Source of the DNA: Rubrivivax sp.
Lineage (GTDB): Bacteria > Pseudomonadota > Gammaproteobacteria > Burkholderiales > Burkholderiaceae_C
DNA: 64,000 bases
NCBI GenBank assembly: GCA_027485165.1
Contig: JAIXRN010000075.1
Location: 124,001-188,000, forward strand
Reading direction: 5' to 3'
Part shown: piece by piece, positions 51,633 through 60,437 of the stretch
Layout of the letters: each line of letters starts with the position of its first letter
How positions within the stretch are numbered: the stretch's first letter is position 1
The notes under the pieces: model-generated
The model's database searches: none
What the model was told of the DNA's origin: nothing
Seen by the model: the letters and a program-made list of their open reading frames with translations, nothing else
Made by a program: the position numbers and the translations under genes

Positions 51633-52724
51633 TCAGCGCGGAAACAGGTTGCCCGGCACGATGCGCTGGAACACGCCAAACACGTTCGGGTCCTGTGCGT
51701 CGACCGTCACTTCCACCCAGTGGATGCTAGGCGTGCCGAAGTTCTCCAGCCGCGTGAAGTTTTCCAGCATGGCGTTGCCGCTGGGGGCCACGGGCGCGGT
51801 CAGCGGCTTGTCGACGCGGAAGTAGTGGCTGTCGCCATGCGTCAGCAGCACCGGCTTGCGGAAGGCCAGCGCGCGGGCGCGCAGCTTGTCGATGAAGCGG
51901 TTGAAGCCCTGCCGGGACTGGGCGGTGGACGCGGTCTCGAACAGCGGGTTGGCCTGGATGGCCACCAGTACGCCCGCGCTGTTGCTGGCGATGGCGGCGT
52001 CGAAGGTGGCGTCCACCCAGGACAGGGCAGCGGCTTCGCGCGCCTGGAATTCGGCGATGCGGTCCGGGCGCGGGCTGGTGTAGCTGTCGGCCGGGTCGAT
52101 ACCGGTCCACGGGTCGAGGTTGTTGTTGCTGCCCACCACGTGCACGGTGGCGAAAGTCACGCCGGCCATCTGCCAGCGCAGGTTTTCGACATAGGTCTCG
52201 AAGCCCGGCGTGGCCGCCTGCGTGACGGCCTGCAGCACCTGGCCGCCCGTGCTCTGGCCCGGCACGGGGAAGAAGATCTGCCGGAAGCGCGCCAGCCTTT
52301 CGGTCGGCAGGTAGGCGCCGTTGTTAGCGCGGTGGCAGTCGGTCCAGTCGTTGTCGCCCGGGGTCACGATGAAGGGGCGGGCCAAGCGCTGGAACTGGTC
52401 GAAGCGGCGCTGCAGCACGGCGTCGTCGCAGCGTTCAGCGCCCTGCTTCACGTCACCGCTGTGCAGTACGAACTGCACGCTGCGCGAGCTGTTGATCTGG
52501 CGGATGACGCGGTCGAACTGCGGTTCCTCGGCCAAGCCGTAAGGCACGTCGCCCAACAACGCAAAGGACACCGGGCCGGCGGTCTGTGCCACCACGGGGG
52601 CGGCCGCGACCAGGCCCAGGCTGAGGGCCAGGCCCGCCAGCAGCGTCGGCAAGCTGCGCTTGAAGGGGCGCGCCACGGGCTGCCTAACGGGTGAACACTG
52701 TGGCAGGGGCAAGGTCTGGTGCAT
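51633..52724 (-). CDS. Secreted metallophosphoesterase-like protein
   Basis: The 363-residue product has a signal peptide (LLAGLALSLGLVAAAPVVAQ) preceded by a 25-residue n-region. Calcineurin-like motifs are present: LLGDVPYG, LHSGDVKQG, TPGDNDWTDCHRA and LLTHGDSHYF, which supply the two metal sites. It should be a periplasmic phosphatase or phosphodiesterase of unknown substrate. It is divergent from the yghU gene and follows no operon partner. Confidence 0.88.
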   Translation of the reverse strand: MHQTLPLPQCSPVRQPVARPFKRSLPTLLAGLALSLGLVAAAPVVAQTAGPVSFALLGDVPYGLAEEPQFDRVIRQINSSRSVQFVLHSGDVKQGAERCDDAVLQRRFDQFQRLARPFIVTPGDNDWTDCHRANNGAYLPTERLARFRQIFFPVPGQSTGGQVLQAVTQAATPGFETYVENLRWQMAGVTFATVHVVGSNNNLDPWTGIDPADSYTSPRPDRIAEFQAREAAALSWVDATFDAAIASNSAGVLVAIQANPLFETASTAQSRQGFNRFIDKLRARALAFRKPVLLTHGDSHYFRVDKPLTAPVAPSGNAMLENFTRLENFGTPSIHWVEVTVDAQDPNVFGVFQRIVPGNLFPR

Positions 52725-52889
52725 GGTCGGTCTCCAGCAAGGTTCGGGGCGGGTGCCCCATGCACCCGTCGTGCGCCACGCTAGGCCGTTGCCGTGACAG
52801 GCCCGTGTCGATCGGTGTTGACAGGTCTCGATCGGTGCCGATGCCCGGCCCGGCGTAGAGTGCGCGGGCCTTCACCAGGAGCCCCGCCC

Positions 52890-53804
52890 ATGAGCGACAC
52901 CCCGCAAGCCCGCCCGAACGACCCGCCCGCCTACGCCCCGCCCCGCATCTGGACCTGGCAACAACCCAACGGCGGCCAGTTCGCCAGCATCAACCGGCCC
53001 GTGGCCGGCTCCACCCACGACAAGCCTCTGCCGGTGGGCCGCCACCCGCTGCAGCTGTATTCGCTGGCCACGCCCAACGGCGTGAAGGTAACGGTGCTGC
53101 TGGAAGAATTGCTGGCCCTGGGCCATGCGGGCGCTGAATACGACGCCTGGATCATCCGCATCCAGAACGGCGACCAGTTCGGCAGCGGCTTCGTGGGCGT
53201 GAACCCGAATTCCAAGATCCCGGCGCTGATGGACCACAGCGCGGTGGCCGCCGGCGGCCAGCCGGTACGGGTGTTCGAATCGGGCGCCATCCTGCTGTAC
53301 CTGGCCACGAAGTTCGGCGCCTTCCTGCCCAGTGACCCGGCAGCGCGCACCGAAACCCTGAACTGGCTGTTCTGGCAGATGGGCAGCGCGCCCTACCTGG
53401 GCGGCGGCTTCGGGCATTTCTATGCCTACGCGCCGCACAAGATCGAATACGCCATCGACCGTTTCGCGATGGAAACCAAGCGCCAGCTGGACGTGCTGGA
53501 TCGCCGCCTGGCCGAAGCGCCCTACCTGGGCGGGGCCGACTACAGCATCGCCGACATCGCCGTCTGGCCCTGGTACGGCGCGCTGGCCCTGGGGCAGCTG
53601 TATGGCGCCGCTGAATTCCTGCAGGTACAGGACTACACCCACGTGCAGCGCTGGGCGCAGGCCATCGCCCAGAGGCCCGCCGTGAAGCGCGGGCGCATGG
53701 TCAACCGCGCCTGGGGCGCGCCTGAAGAGCAGCTGCACGAAAGACATGCCGCCAGCGACTTCGACACCCAGACCCAGGACAAGCTGGCAGCGCCCGCAGG
53801 CTGA
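52890..53804 (+). CDS. yghU: YghU-type glutathione-dependent disulfide bond oxidoreductase
   Basis: The 304-residue product matches Nu-class glutathione transferases: INRPVAGSTHDKPLPVGRHP, LYSLATPNGVKVTVLLEEL (GSH-site TPN), VNPNSKIPAL, RVFESGAILLYLATKFG and the helical domain WLFWQMGSAPYLGGGFGHFY. These enzymes reduce disulfides with two glutathiones. The length and the TPNG motif agree with YghU. A good terminator follows. Confidence 0.93.
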   Translation: MSDTPQARPNDPPAYAPPRIWTWQQPNGGQFASINRPVAGSTHDKPLPVGRHPLQLYSLATPNGVKVTVLLEELLALGHAGAEYDAWIIRIQNGDQFGSGFVGVNPNSKIPALMDHSAVAAGGQPVRVFESGAILLYLATKFGAFLPSDPAARTETLNWLFWQMGSAPYLGGGFGHFYAYAPHKIEYAIDRFAMETKRQLDVLDRRLAEAPYLGGADYSIADIAVWPWYGALALGQLYGAAEFLQVQDYTHVQRWAQAIAQRPAVKRGRMVNRAWGAPEEQLHERHAASDFDTQTQDKLAAPAG

Positions 53805-53869
53805 ACGACCGGGTGGGGGTGAACGCAGGGCCACCCGATGCGGCAACCTGAACACCCAGCACCCGGAAG

Positions 53870-53894
53870 GCCCCACCCTGCGGGGCTTTTTTTT
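53870..53894 (+). terminator. Rho-independent terminator after yghU
   Basis: GCCCC (53870-53874) and GGGGC (53882-53886) form a short GC stem followed by eight T (53887-53894). It lies 66 nt after the yghU stop. Confidence 0.8.
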
Positions 53895-54015
53895 CGGCTG
53901 CCTTCCCGACGTAACGCTTCATTTCCGCTTCACCCTAGGGGTAGAACCGCGCGAAAGGCCGCCAGATACTGCGCCCCCGGGCCAGCCCAGGCCCGCGGCA
54001 CGACAGGAGACAAAC

Positions 54016-55269
54016 ATGGCCCTGCAAGCGCTCTTCATCGCGTCCTGGGAACAGTCTGGCGGCAACTGGGTGGCGCGGCACGGCCTGAATGGCGCGCAGT
54101 ACCAGGCGGCCTTCGACCAGTACCTGGCGCAGGGCTTCCGCCTGCGCTGCGTCAGCGGCTACAGCGTGGGGGGTGTGACGCGGTACGCCGCCATCTGGGA
54201 CAAGGCCGCCGGCCCGGCCTGGGCCGCGCGCCATGGCCTGACGGCGGCGCAATACCAGAAAGCCTTCGACGAACTGACGGGCCAGGGCTACCGGCTGAAG
54301 ACGATCAGCGGCTACTCGGTCGGCGCCAGCCCGCGCTTTGCCGCGCTGTGGGAGAAAGCTGCCGGCCCGGCCTGGGCTGCGCGCCATGGGCTGACGGCAG
54401 CGCAGTACCAGCAGGTTTTCGACCAGATGGGGGCTCAGGGCTTCCGGCTGCGCTGGGTTTCGGCCTATGCCGAAGGCGGCCAGGCGCGCTACGCCGCCTG
54501 GTGGGAAAAGTCCGCCGGCCTGCCCTGGGTGGCGCGCCACGGCCTGGAAGAAGCCGCCTTTCGCGCCGCCGCCCAAGGCTATGCCGCGCAGGGCTACGAC
54601 CTGGTGTGCGGCAATGCCGTCACGCTGGGCGGCAAGGACTACTACGCCGCGCTGTGGGAAAAGCGTTCTGTGGCCAGCGTCATGCACCACGGCATGACCG
54701 GCGGCACCTACCAGGTCAAGTTCGACGATCTGGTGGCACAGGGCTGGCGGCCCAGCTTCGTGGCCGGCTATGCCGGCGAAGACCCGGTCGACGTGAGCCT
54801 GCGCTTCCCCATCCAGGCCCAGCTGCAGAGCCAATGGTGCTGGGCCGGGGTGTCGGCCAGCGTGTCGCGCTACTACGTGCCGGCCACCACGTGGACGCAG
54901 TGCCACATCGCCAACGTGCAATGGGGCCGTAACGACTGCTGCGGCAGCGGCGCCAGCGGGGCGTGCAACAACCCGTCCACGCTGGGCACGGCACTGACCA
55001 CGGTGGGCCACTTCGACCGCCAGACCACGGCCCAGGAAAGCCTGCAGACGCTGGAAAACGAACTGGTGGCCGGGCGGCCGCTGTGCATCCGCGTGGGCTG
55101 GTCCGGCGGTGGCGGACACTTCGTCGTCGCCTCGGGGGTCGAAGACGACGGCTTCGTCTGGGTGTCGGACCCCGGCGGCGGTACCCTGGCCCTGGTGGCC
55201 TACGACACGCTACGCACCGCCTACCGCGGGTCGGGCACCTGGACCCACAGCTACTTCACGCGTGCCTGA
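54016..55269 (+). CDS. Tandem-repeat (BTRD1-like) protein with C-terminal papain-like cysteine protease
   Basis: The 417-residue product has five repeats of about 47 residues (about 3-250), each with W-x-A/V-RHGL, an A-x-F-x-x-L helix, GQGYRLKTISGYSVG-like and R-F/Y-A-A-W/L-W-E-K. These are the pattern of bacterial tandem repeat domain 1. A papain-like domain of the C70/AvrRpt2 type follows (about 258-415), with Cys275 in QWCWAGVSAS, His368 in GGGHFVVASG and Asp385 in VSDPGGG. No signal peptide is present. An AGGAGA site precedes ATG 54016. The next gene starts 25 nt later. An effector or intracellular protease role is possible. Confidence 0.85.
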   Translation: MALQALFIASWEQSGGNWVARHGLNGAQYQAAFDQYLAQGFRLRCVSGYSVGGVTRYAAIWDKAAGPAWAARHGLTAAQYQKAFDELTGQGYRLKTISGYSVGASPRFAALWEKAAGPAWAARHGLTAAQYQQVFDQMGAQGFRLRWVSAYAEGGQARYAAWWEKSAGLPWVARHGLEEAAFRAAAQGYAAQGYDLVCGNAVTLGGKDYYAALWEKRSVASVMHHGMTGGTYQVKFDDLVAQGWRPSFVAGYAGEDPVDVSLRFPIQAQLQSQWCWAGVSASVSRYYVPATTWTQCHIANVQWGRNDCCGSGASGACNNPSTLGTALTTVGHFDRQTTAQESLQTLENELVAGRPLCIRVGWSGGGGHFVVASGVEDDGFVWVSDPGGGTLALVAYDTLRTAYRGSGTWTHSYFTRA

Positions 55270-55294
55270 AGCGCGCCCTGGCCGGAGAACCACC

Positions 55295-55957
55295 ATGCCC
55301 ATCGACATGCCCGAAATGCCCGCCGCCGTGGCGGCCGCCCTGGCCAGCGGCTTGCCCCGCTTCGCGGTGGCGGCCAGCCCGCCAGCCGAGAACATCGCCG
55401 CGGCCATGGTGGTGCGGCCCAGCATCTCGCGCAGCGGGCGCACCATTGCGCGCTCGATCGAAACCGCCCTGGCCCAGGGCAGCGGTGCCGGCGTCGGCGC
55501 GCCGATGGTGGTGATGGGCCTGGACGACCTGGCCCAGGGCAAGAGCCCGCGCCAGTCGCCGTCGCGCCTGTGGCTGCAGTTGCTGCCGGCCGGCGACACG
55601 GGCCAGCGCGCGCTGGCCGAGGTGGACCAGGCGTCTGGCCAGCTGACGTCGGTGTCCGAAGGCGCCGAGGTCAAGGCCCTGGCGCGGCAGATCGACCAGG
55701 TGGCCAGCGCGGCTTCGCGGTCGGCCAGCACCACGCGCCAGGAACTGGCCCTGATCAGTGTGCCGGCCCTGCACCTGACGGCGGTGTGGCTGAAGGGCAG
55801 CCCGAAGACCGGCAGCGACGACATCGTGATCCCGAACGACGGCCCGATCGCACCCCTGGTGCCGGGCCAGCGTTACCCGCTGGCGGAATTCCAGCGCCTG
55901 GTGAAGGCGATGGCGGCTGATCGCATCGCCAAGACCCAGGGTGACATGGGCGGCTGA
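55295..55957 (+). CDS. Unknown protein downstream of the papain-like protease
   Basis: The 220-residue product begins MPIDMPEMPAAVAAALASGL and has no clear signal peptide. It contains a helical Ala-rich half and a beta-rich half (SRLWLQLLPAGDTGQRALAE; ELALISVPALHLTAVWLKG; DIVIPNDGPIAPL). I recognise no family. It starts 25 nt after the protease gene with GGAGAAC as ribosome site, so it is probably co-expressed. An inhibitor, immunity or substrate role is inference from position only. Confidence 0.65.
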   Translation: MPIDMPEMPAAVAAALASGLPRFAVAASPPAENIAAAMVVRPSISRSGRTIARSIETALAQGSGAGVGAPMVVMGLDDLAQGKSPRQSPSRLWLQLLPAGDTGQRALAEVDQASGQLTSVSEGAEVKALARQIDQVASAASRSASTTRQELALISVPALHLTAVWLKGSPKTGSDDIVIPNDGPIAPLVPGQRYPLAEFQRLVKAMAADRIAKTQGDMGG

Positions 55958-56055
55958 GCTGCAGGGCAGCCCGCCCGATAACCCCCGATGCGCGCGGGCG
56001 GCTGGGTGGTGGGATAACCGTGGGTGTCACACCCACCCGCGGCCCGCCCCCCCCC

Positions 56056-56448
56056 ATGACCCTGTCTTTTGCCGTCCTCACCACAGCCTTGCTCTTCGGC
56101 GGCATGAGCCTGTATTCCTTCGGCTTCGCCGCCTTCCTGTTCACCGCCTTTCCGCCGCAGGCCGCTGGGGCCGCACTGCGCAAGGCCTTCCCCTGGTTTT
56201 ATGTCTTCGTGATGGCCACGGCCGCACTGGCAGCCCTGCTGTGGTGGCCGCACGACCGCCTGTCCGCAGCGCTGATGGCCGCTGTGGCGCTGTCCACCCT
56301 GCCGCTGCGGCAATGGCTGATGCCGGCCATCAACCGCGCTACCGACGGCGGCCAGCGCCGGCGCTTCCAGTGGCTGCACAGCCTGTCGGTGGTCGTCACG
56401 CTGGCCCACATCGCGGCCTGCGGCTGGCTGCTGGCGCGCATCGTCTGA
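56056..56448 (+). CDS. DUF4149-like membrane protein
   Basis: The 130-residue product has four predicted membrane helices: LTTALLFGGMSLYSFGFAAF, FYVFVMATAALAALLWW, ALMAAVALSTLPLRQWLMP and LSVVVTLAHIAACGWLLARI. The core with PAINRATDGG between helices 3 and 4 is typical of DUF4149 proteins. Function is unknown. No operon partner is evident; the next gene starts 15 nt later. Confidence 0.78.
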   Translation: MTLSFAVLTTALLFGGMSLYSFGFAAFLFTAFPPQAAGAALRKAFPWFYVFVMATAALAALLWWPHDRLSAALMAAVALSTLPLRQWLMPAINRATDGGQRRRFQWLHSLSVVVTLAHIAACGWLLARIV

Positions 56449-56463
56449 AGCGCTGGCGCCAAA

Positions 56464-56721
56464 ATGCCACGCCGCAATTCACCGCGGGACATCCAGGACC
56501 TGGGTGACCTCAGCCGCCTGGGCGAAGTGGTGGTCGACAAGCGCCTGGGCCAGCGGGCTTCGGCAAAGAAGAACCGCCGCAACCGGCATTACGAAAAGCA
56601 GTTCATCCGCAACACGCTGTCGCACCTGCCCCTGGCTGCATCCACGGCGGCGCTGGCCGACGACAGCCTTGGCACCGACCCGGACGAGCTGCCTGCACCG
56701 CCAGCCGACACCCGGCCATGA
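56464..56721 (+). CDS. Small basic protein upstream of the HNH gene
   Basis: The 85-residue product has a basic stretch (QRASAKKNRRNRHYEKQFIR) and a Pro/Asp-rich C-terminus. Its last 4 nt overlap the start of the HNH gene (ATGA), so the two are translated together. I recognise no domain; nucleic-acid binding would fit the charge. Confidence 0.6.
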   Translation: MPRRNSPRDIQDLGDLSRLGEVVVDKRLGQRASAKKNRRNRHYEKQFIRNTLSHLPLAASTAALADDSLGTDPDELPAPPADTRP

Positions 56722-57032
56722 CGCCACCCGGCACGCCAGGACCCGTGGTCTGCCCGCTGTGCGAACGCGCGATCCCGCCGGCCCAGCGCGACGCCCACCA
56801 CCTGGTGCCCAAGAGCAAGGGCGGGCGGCAGACCGAATTCCTGCACCGTGTCTGCCACCGGCAGATCCACGCCTTGCTGACCGAAACCGAACTGGCGCGC
56901 CAGTACGCCACCGTCGACGCGCTGCTGGCCCACCCTGAACTGCAGGCTTTTGTGGCCTGGGTGAAGACCAAGCCCGACGACTTCTTCGTGCGCACGCGCA
57001 AGAGCACGCGCGTGCGCGGCCGCAAACGCTGA
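56718..57032 (+). CDS. HNH nuclease-like protein
   Basis: The 104-residue product has the zinc/HNH pattern CPLCER, then AHHLVPKSKGG and LHRVCHRQIHALLT, followed by a helical half with FVAWVKTKPDDFFVRT and a basic end (RVRGRKR). Small HNH proteins of this shape occur widely in proteobacteria and may nick DNA. No phage or toxin gene is adjacent. It overlaps the preceding small basic protein gene. Confidence 0.82.
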   Translation: MTPPGTPGPVVCPLCERAIPPAQRDAHHLVPKSKGGRQTEFLHRVCHRQIHALLTETELARQYATVDALLAHPELQAFVAWVKTKPDDFFVRTRKSTRVRGRKR

Positions 57033-57061
57033 AGGCCGCCGGCCGTCCGCAGCGTGCAGGC

Positions 57062-59329
57062 CTAGTCGCCCATCGTCGCATTCGGGAAGAACGGCAAGCT
57101 GCGCACGCGATTGCCGGTGGCGCGGAACACCGCATTCGCCAGCGCCGGCGCAAAGCAGGGCACGCCCAGCTCGCCCACGCCGCCGATGGGCACGTTGCGG
57201 TCAGGGCTGGGCGGGTTGGGAACGATCACCACGTTCACCGGTGGCATTTCCTGCATCCTGATCATGCGGCTGCGGTTGAAGTTCTTCGCCACCGCCGCGC
57301 CGTTGCTGAAGGTCTGCTGGCCATACAGGGTGGCGTTGATGGCGTGCACCACACCCCCGGCCAGCTGCTGTTCCACGGAAGCCGGGTTGACCACCATGTA
57401 GGCGTCCAGCACCACGGTGACCTTCTTGATCTTCAGGCCCGTGGCGGTGACGTTCGACACCTCGACCACCTGCGCCACGATGCTGTTGAAGGCCGTGCCG
57501 ATGGCCAGCCCGCGCGCGGTGCCGGCTGGCAGCGGGCTGCCCCAGCCAGCGGCCGCGGCGGCTGTGTCCAGCACGTTCAGCCAGCGCGGGTCGGTCAGGT
57601 GCTGGCGGCGGAACAGCAGCGGGTCCTGCCCCGCGGCGGCGGCCAGTTCGTCGATCATCGATTCCACGGCAAAGGTGTTGATCGACGCCCCCACCGACCG
57701 CCAGAAGCCCACTGGCACCGGCGCCGTGTGGCTGACCCATTCGGTGCGGCGGGCGCCGAAGGCATAGGGCAGGGCCTGGGACGATTCGTAGCCCTGGCTG
57801 TCGCCCGTGGCCGGCAGCACCGCCCCGCGCTGGCCCAGGATCGACGGCGACACATTGCGGTACAGCCAGCCGGCCACAGCGTTGTTCGCGTCCAGCCCGC
57901 CGCGCACCCGCACCAGGGCCATCGGGCGGTACTGGTCGTGCGTGAAATCTTCTTCGCGCGGCCACATCAGCTTCACCGGGCGGCCGATGGCCATGCCCAC
58001 CTGCACCGCCTGGCTGATGAAGTCCAGCTCGGCCTTGCGGCCCAGCCCGCCACCCAGGAAGGTGGTGTTGATCTTCACCTGCGCGGCCGGCAGGCCCGTC
58101 ATCGCCACCACCAGGGCCAGCGCCGAGCGCGCGCTCTGCGTCGGCGCCCAGACGTCGCAGCGCACGCCGGCCACGTAGTCGACGGTGCAGTTCAGCACTT
58201 CCAGGCAGGCGTGGGCCACATAGGGCAGCGAATAGGTGGCGTCGACGACGCGCGCACTGCCGGCCAGCGCGGCGTCCACGCTGGCGGTGCTGGCTTCTAC
58301 CGTGTACAGCGTGCCCGGCGGGTTGGCCGCGCCAGCCACATAGGGCGTGGCCGTGCCCAGAAGGGCTTGCGCGTCGGCCACGAACTGCGCCGTGTTCAGC
58401 AGCGCGGCCTGGGCCGGCAGGTTCCACTGCAGCGTCAGGCGCTTCGCACCCTGCCAGGCGTCCCAGGTGGTAGGGCCCACCACCGCCACGGCGTTGACGT
58501 TGCCCACCGCTTCCAGCCCGCGGCCGGTGCCGGCGTAGACGCGGGTCGGCACCACGGCCAGCATGCCGGCAGGCACGGCGGGCGTGGCCTGCAGCGTGCC
58601 GCCCAGGCTGGGGCTGTGGCGGATGACGGCGTAGACCATGCCCGGCAGCCGCACGTCGATGCCGTAGACGGCGCCGCCGTTCACCTTCAGCGGGATGTCC
58701 GGGCGCTTCAGCGGCTGGCCGATGGACCGCAGGCTGGCACCGTCCACCAGGGTCGAACCGCTGGGCACCGGCAGCGTGGCGGCCAGGGCCGCGACCTGGC
58801 CGTACGTCATGTAGCGGCCGCCCACGTGGCGCACCACGCCGTCGACGACGGTGAAGTTGGCGCGCGAGCGTTCGCCCGTTTTGATCATCACGGCCTTCAC
58901 CAGCAGTTCGCGCGCGTTGGCGGCCGCGTCGCGCAGGCGCCAGAGGTTGTTGCGCGTGACACCGCTGCCCACGGTGTTGATGGCCGCGCCGATGGGTGCC
59001 GGGCTGGCCAGGGTGGGGCCGCCCTGCACCAGCTTCACGCGCAGCGGGTTGACCATCAAGTCTTCGGCCAGCACCTGGCCCAGGCCGGCGAAAGAACCCT
59101 GGCCCATGTCGGAACTGCCGATCGTCAGCGTGATGCTGTCGTCGGTGCCGATGGTCAGCCAGCTGTTGACGGCACTGGCCGGGCTGGCAGCCTGGGCATC
59201 GCCCGCGGCCAGGGTGGCCAGGCCTGCTGCCGGCAGGGCAAAGCCCAGCGTCAGGCCACCGCTGCTGGCGATGAAGCGGCGGCGGTCGGCATCGGCCGGG
59301 GCGGTGTGGAAGTCGGTGGGGGTGTTCAT
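57062..59329 (-). CDS. Molybdenum hydroxylase large subunit (isoquinoline 1-oxidoreductase/aldehyde oxidase-like)
   Basis: The 755-residue product begins with a Tat-like signal (DRRRFIASSGGLTLGFALPA). Xanthine-oxidase-family molybdopterin-binding domains follow: SDMGQGSFAGLGQVLAEDL, NTTFLGGGLGRKAELDFISQ (Moco loop), PVGFWRSVGAS and IGGVGELGVPCFAPALANAV with the catalytic Glu. This is the IorB-like, single-chain form. The iron-sulfur subunit gene lies immediately upstream on the same strand (15-nt gap). The substrate is unknown; an N-heterocycle or aldehyde is likely. A periplasmic location follows from the Tat signal. Confidence 0.9.
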   Translation of the reverse strand: MNTPTDFHTAPADADRRRFIASSGGLTLGFALPAAGLATLAAGDAQAASPASAVNSWLTIGTDDSITLTIGSSDMGQGSFAGLGQVLAEDLMVNPLRVKLVQGGPTLASPAPIGAAINTVGSGVTRNNLWRLRDAAANARELLVKAVMIKTGERSRANFTVVDGVVRHVGGRYMTYGQVAALAATLPVPSGSTLVDGASLRSIGQPLKRPDIPLKVNGGAVYGIDVRLPGMVYAVIRHSPSLGGTLQATPAVPAGMLAVVPTRVYAGTGRGLEAVGNVNAVAVVGPTTWDAWQGAKRLTLQWNLPAQAALLNTAQFVADAQALLGTATPYVAGAANPPGTLYTVEASTASVDAALAGSARVVDATYSLPYVAHACLEVLNCTVDYVAGVRCDVWAPTQSARSALALVVAMTGLPAAQVKINTTFLGGGLGRKAELDFISQAVQVGMAIGRPVKLMWPREEDFTHDQYRPMALVRVRGGLDANNAVAGWLYRNVSPSILGQRGAVLPATGDSQGYESSQALPYAFGARRTEWVSHTAPVPVGFWRSVGASINTFAVESMIDELAAAAGQDPLLFRRQHLTDPRWLNVLDTAAAAAGWGSPLPAGTARGLAIGTAFNSIVAQVVEVSNVTATGLKIKKVTVVLDAYMVVNPASVEQQLAGGVVHAINATLYGQQTFSNGAAVAKNFNRSRMIRMQEMPPVNVVIVPNPPSPDRNVPIGGVGELGVPCFAPALANAVFRATGNRVRSLPFFPNATMGD

Positions 59330-59343
59330 GGGCTGCAGATCCT

Positions 59344-59784
59344 TCACAGCCCGGCGCAGGCCTGCTGGATGCGCGGATAGGTGCCGCACACGCACAGGTT
59401 CTTCACTTCGCTGGTGATGGCGCTGCCGTGCTGGCCGGCGCGCATGGCGCAGGCCACCGACATCAACATGCCCGACTGGCAGTAGCCGCACTGCGGCACC
59501 TGGTGTTCGACCCAGGCCTGCTGCGCCGGGTGGCTGCTGTCGGCCGACAGGCCTTCGATGGTGGTGATCTGCTTTCCGGCGGCGGACGAGACGTCCATGT
59601 CGCAGGACTTCTCGGGCTGGCCGTCCACCATCACGGTGCAGGCACCGCAGATTTCGATGCCGCAGCCGTACTTCGTGCCGGTCAGCCCCAGCACGTCGCG
59701 CAGCACCCAGAGCAAGGGCATGCCGCCGTCGGAAACCGTGACCGGCCGAGACTGGCCATTGACGTTCAGGGTGTAGCTGGGCAT
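59344..59784 (-). CDS. Molybdenum hydroxylase [2Fe-2S] small subunit
   Basis: The 146-residue product has two [2Fe-2S] clusters. The plant-ferredoxin type has YGCGIEICGACTVMVDG and a later Cys in EKSCDMDV. The second, helical type has QCGYCQSGMLMS and NLCVCGTYPRIQQAC. It is the IorA-like electron-transfer subunit for the large subunit 15 nt downstream. No signal is present; it would be exported by hitchhiking on the Tat signal of the partner. Confidence 0.93.
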   Translation of the reverse strand: MPSYTLNVNGQSRPVTVSDGGMPLLWVLRDVLGLTGTKYGCGIEICGACTVMVDGQPEKSCDMDVSSAAGKQITTIEGLSADSSHPAQQAWVEHQVPQCGYCQSGMLMSVACAMRAGQHGSAITSEVKNLCVCGTYPRIQQACAGL

Positions 59785-60086
59785 GGGTGGTTCTCCGTCC
59801 TGGGGGTGGGCTGCTGCCGGCCTCGACATGGGGCCGTGTCACGCCGCGGCATGTTGCGACGGAATCGGCTTAAATGCCCCTTAAATAAGTACGGATTTGT
59901 GAGAGCGGGGCGAATCGGGCGAACGCCGCGGCCTTGCGCGTGGCGCCAGAGCCGCCGCATGCCCGCTGGGGCGGCCCCGGGGCCGTCGCCAGGAACCGAC
60001 AGCGCGGCGCGCATTGCCAGCTTGGGGATGGTCTTCAGGCGCCGGGGCGTTACAACCTGTGCGATGAGCCACTGTGGAGCGCAACC
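59785..60086. other. Gene-free divergent promoter region
   Basis: About 300 bases lie between the hydroxylase small subunit and the plus-strand lipoprotein. An A/T-rich patch around 59868-59892 (ttaaatgcccc and taaataagta) stands out from the GC-rich surroundings and is the best place for a promoter. I see no gene or repeat. Confidence 0.5.
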
Positions 60087-60437
60087 ATGTCCTGGCAACT
60101 TCACGGGTGGCTAGCTGCCGGCCGGGGGCGTTCTGCCTGCCTGCTGATGCTGGCTTCGGCCCTGTGCAGCGGCTGTGCCCATGTCTGGGTAGACGCCGCG
60201 GGCAACCGGCATGTGCTGGGCCTGGTGGCGATGACCCTGCCCCCGGCCGATGCCGCCCCCCGCGGGGCAGACACCCTGCGCACGCGCGCCATCGGCCTGA
60301 CGCTCACACGCAGCGAAGTCGGTTCGGCCCTGGTGCTGGGCTACCACGACAGCAGCCTGACGGCAGTCCGCAACCACGCCTTGGTGCCCCTGGCCCTGCT
60401 GCAGGACGCGGGCACAGACACCGGAACCCAGCCATGA
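60087..60437 (+). CDS. Small lipoprotein
   Basis: The 116-residue product has a lipoprotein signal with SALCSGCAHVWV (acylated Cys near 29). The mature part contains RAIGLTLTRSEVGSALVLGY and a neutral C-terminus. It overlaps the next lipoprotein gene by 4 nt (ATGA), so the two are coupled. Function is unknown. Confidence 0.78.
   Translation: MSWQLHGWLAAGRGRSACLLMLASALCSGCAHVWVDAAGNRHVLGLVAMTLPPADAAPRGADTLRTRAIGLTLTRSEVGSALVLGYHDSSLTAVRNHALVPLALLQDAGTDTGTQP

Noticed and set aside
57344-59380. 678-codon plus-strand frame opposite the molybdenum hydroxylase
   Set aside because: His/Arg/Gln-rich antisense shadow of a well-supported minus-strand enzyme gene.
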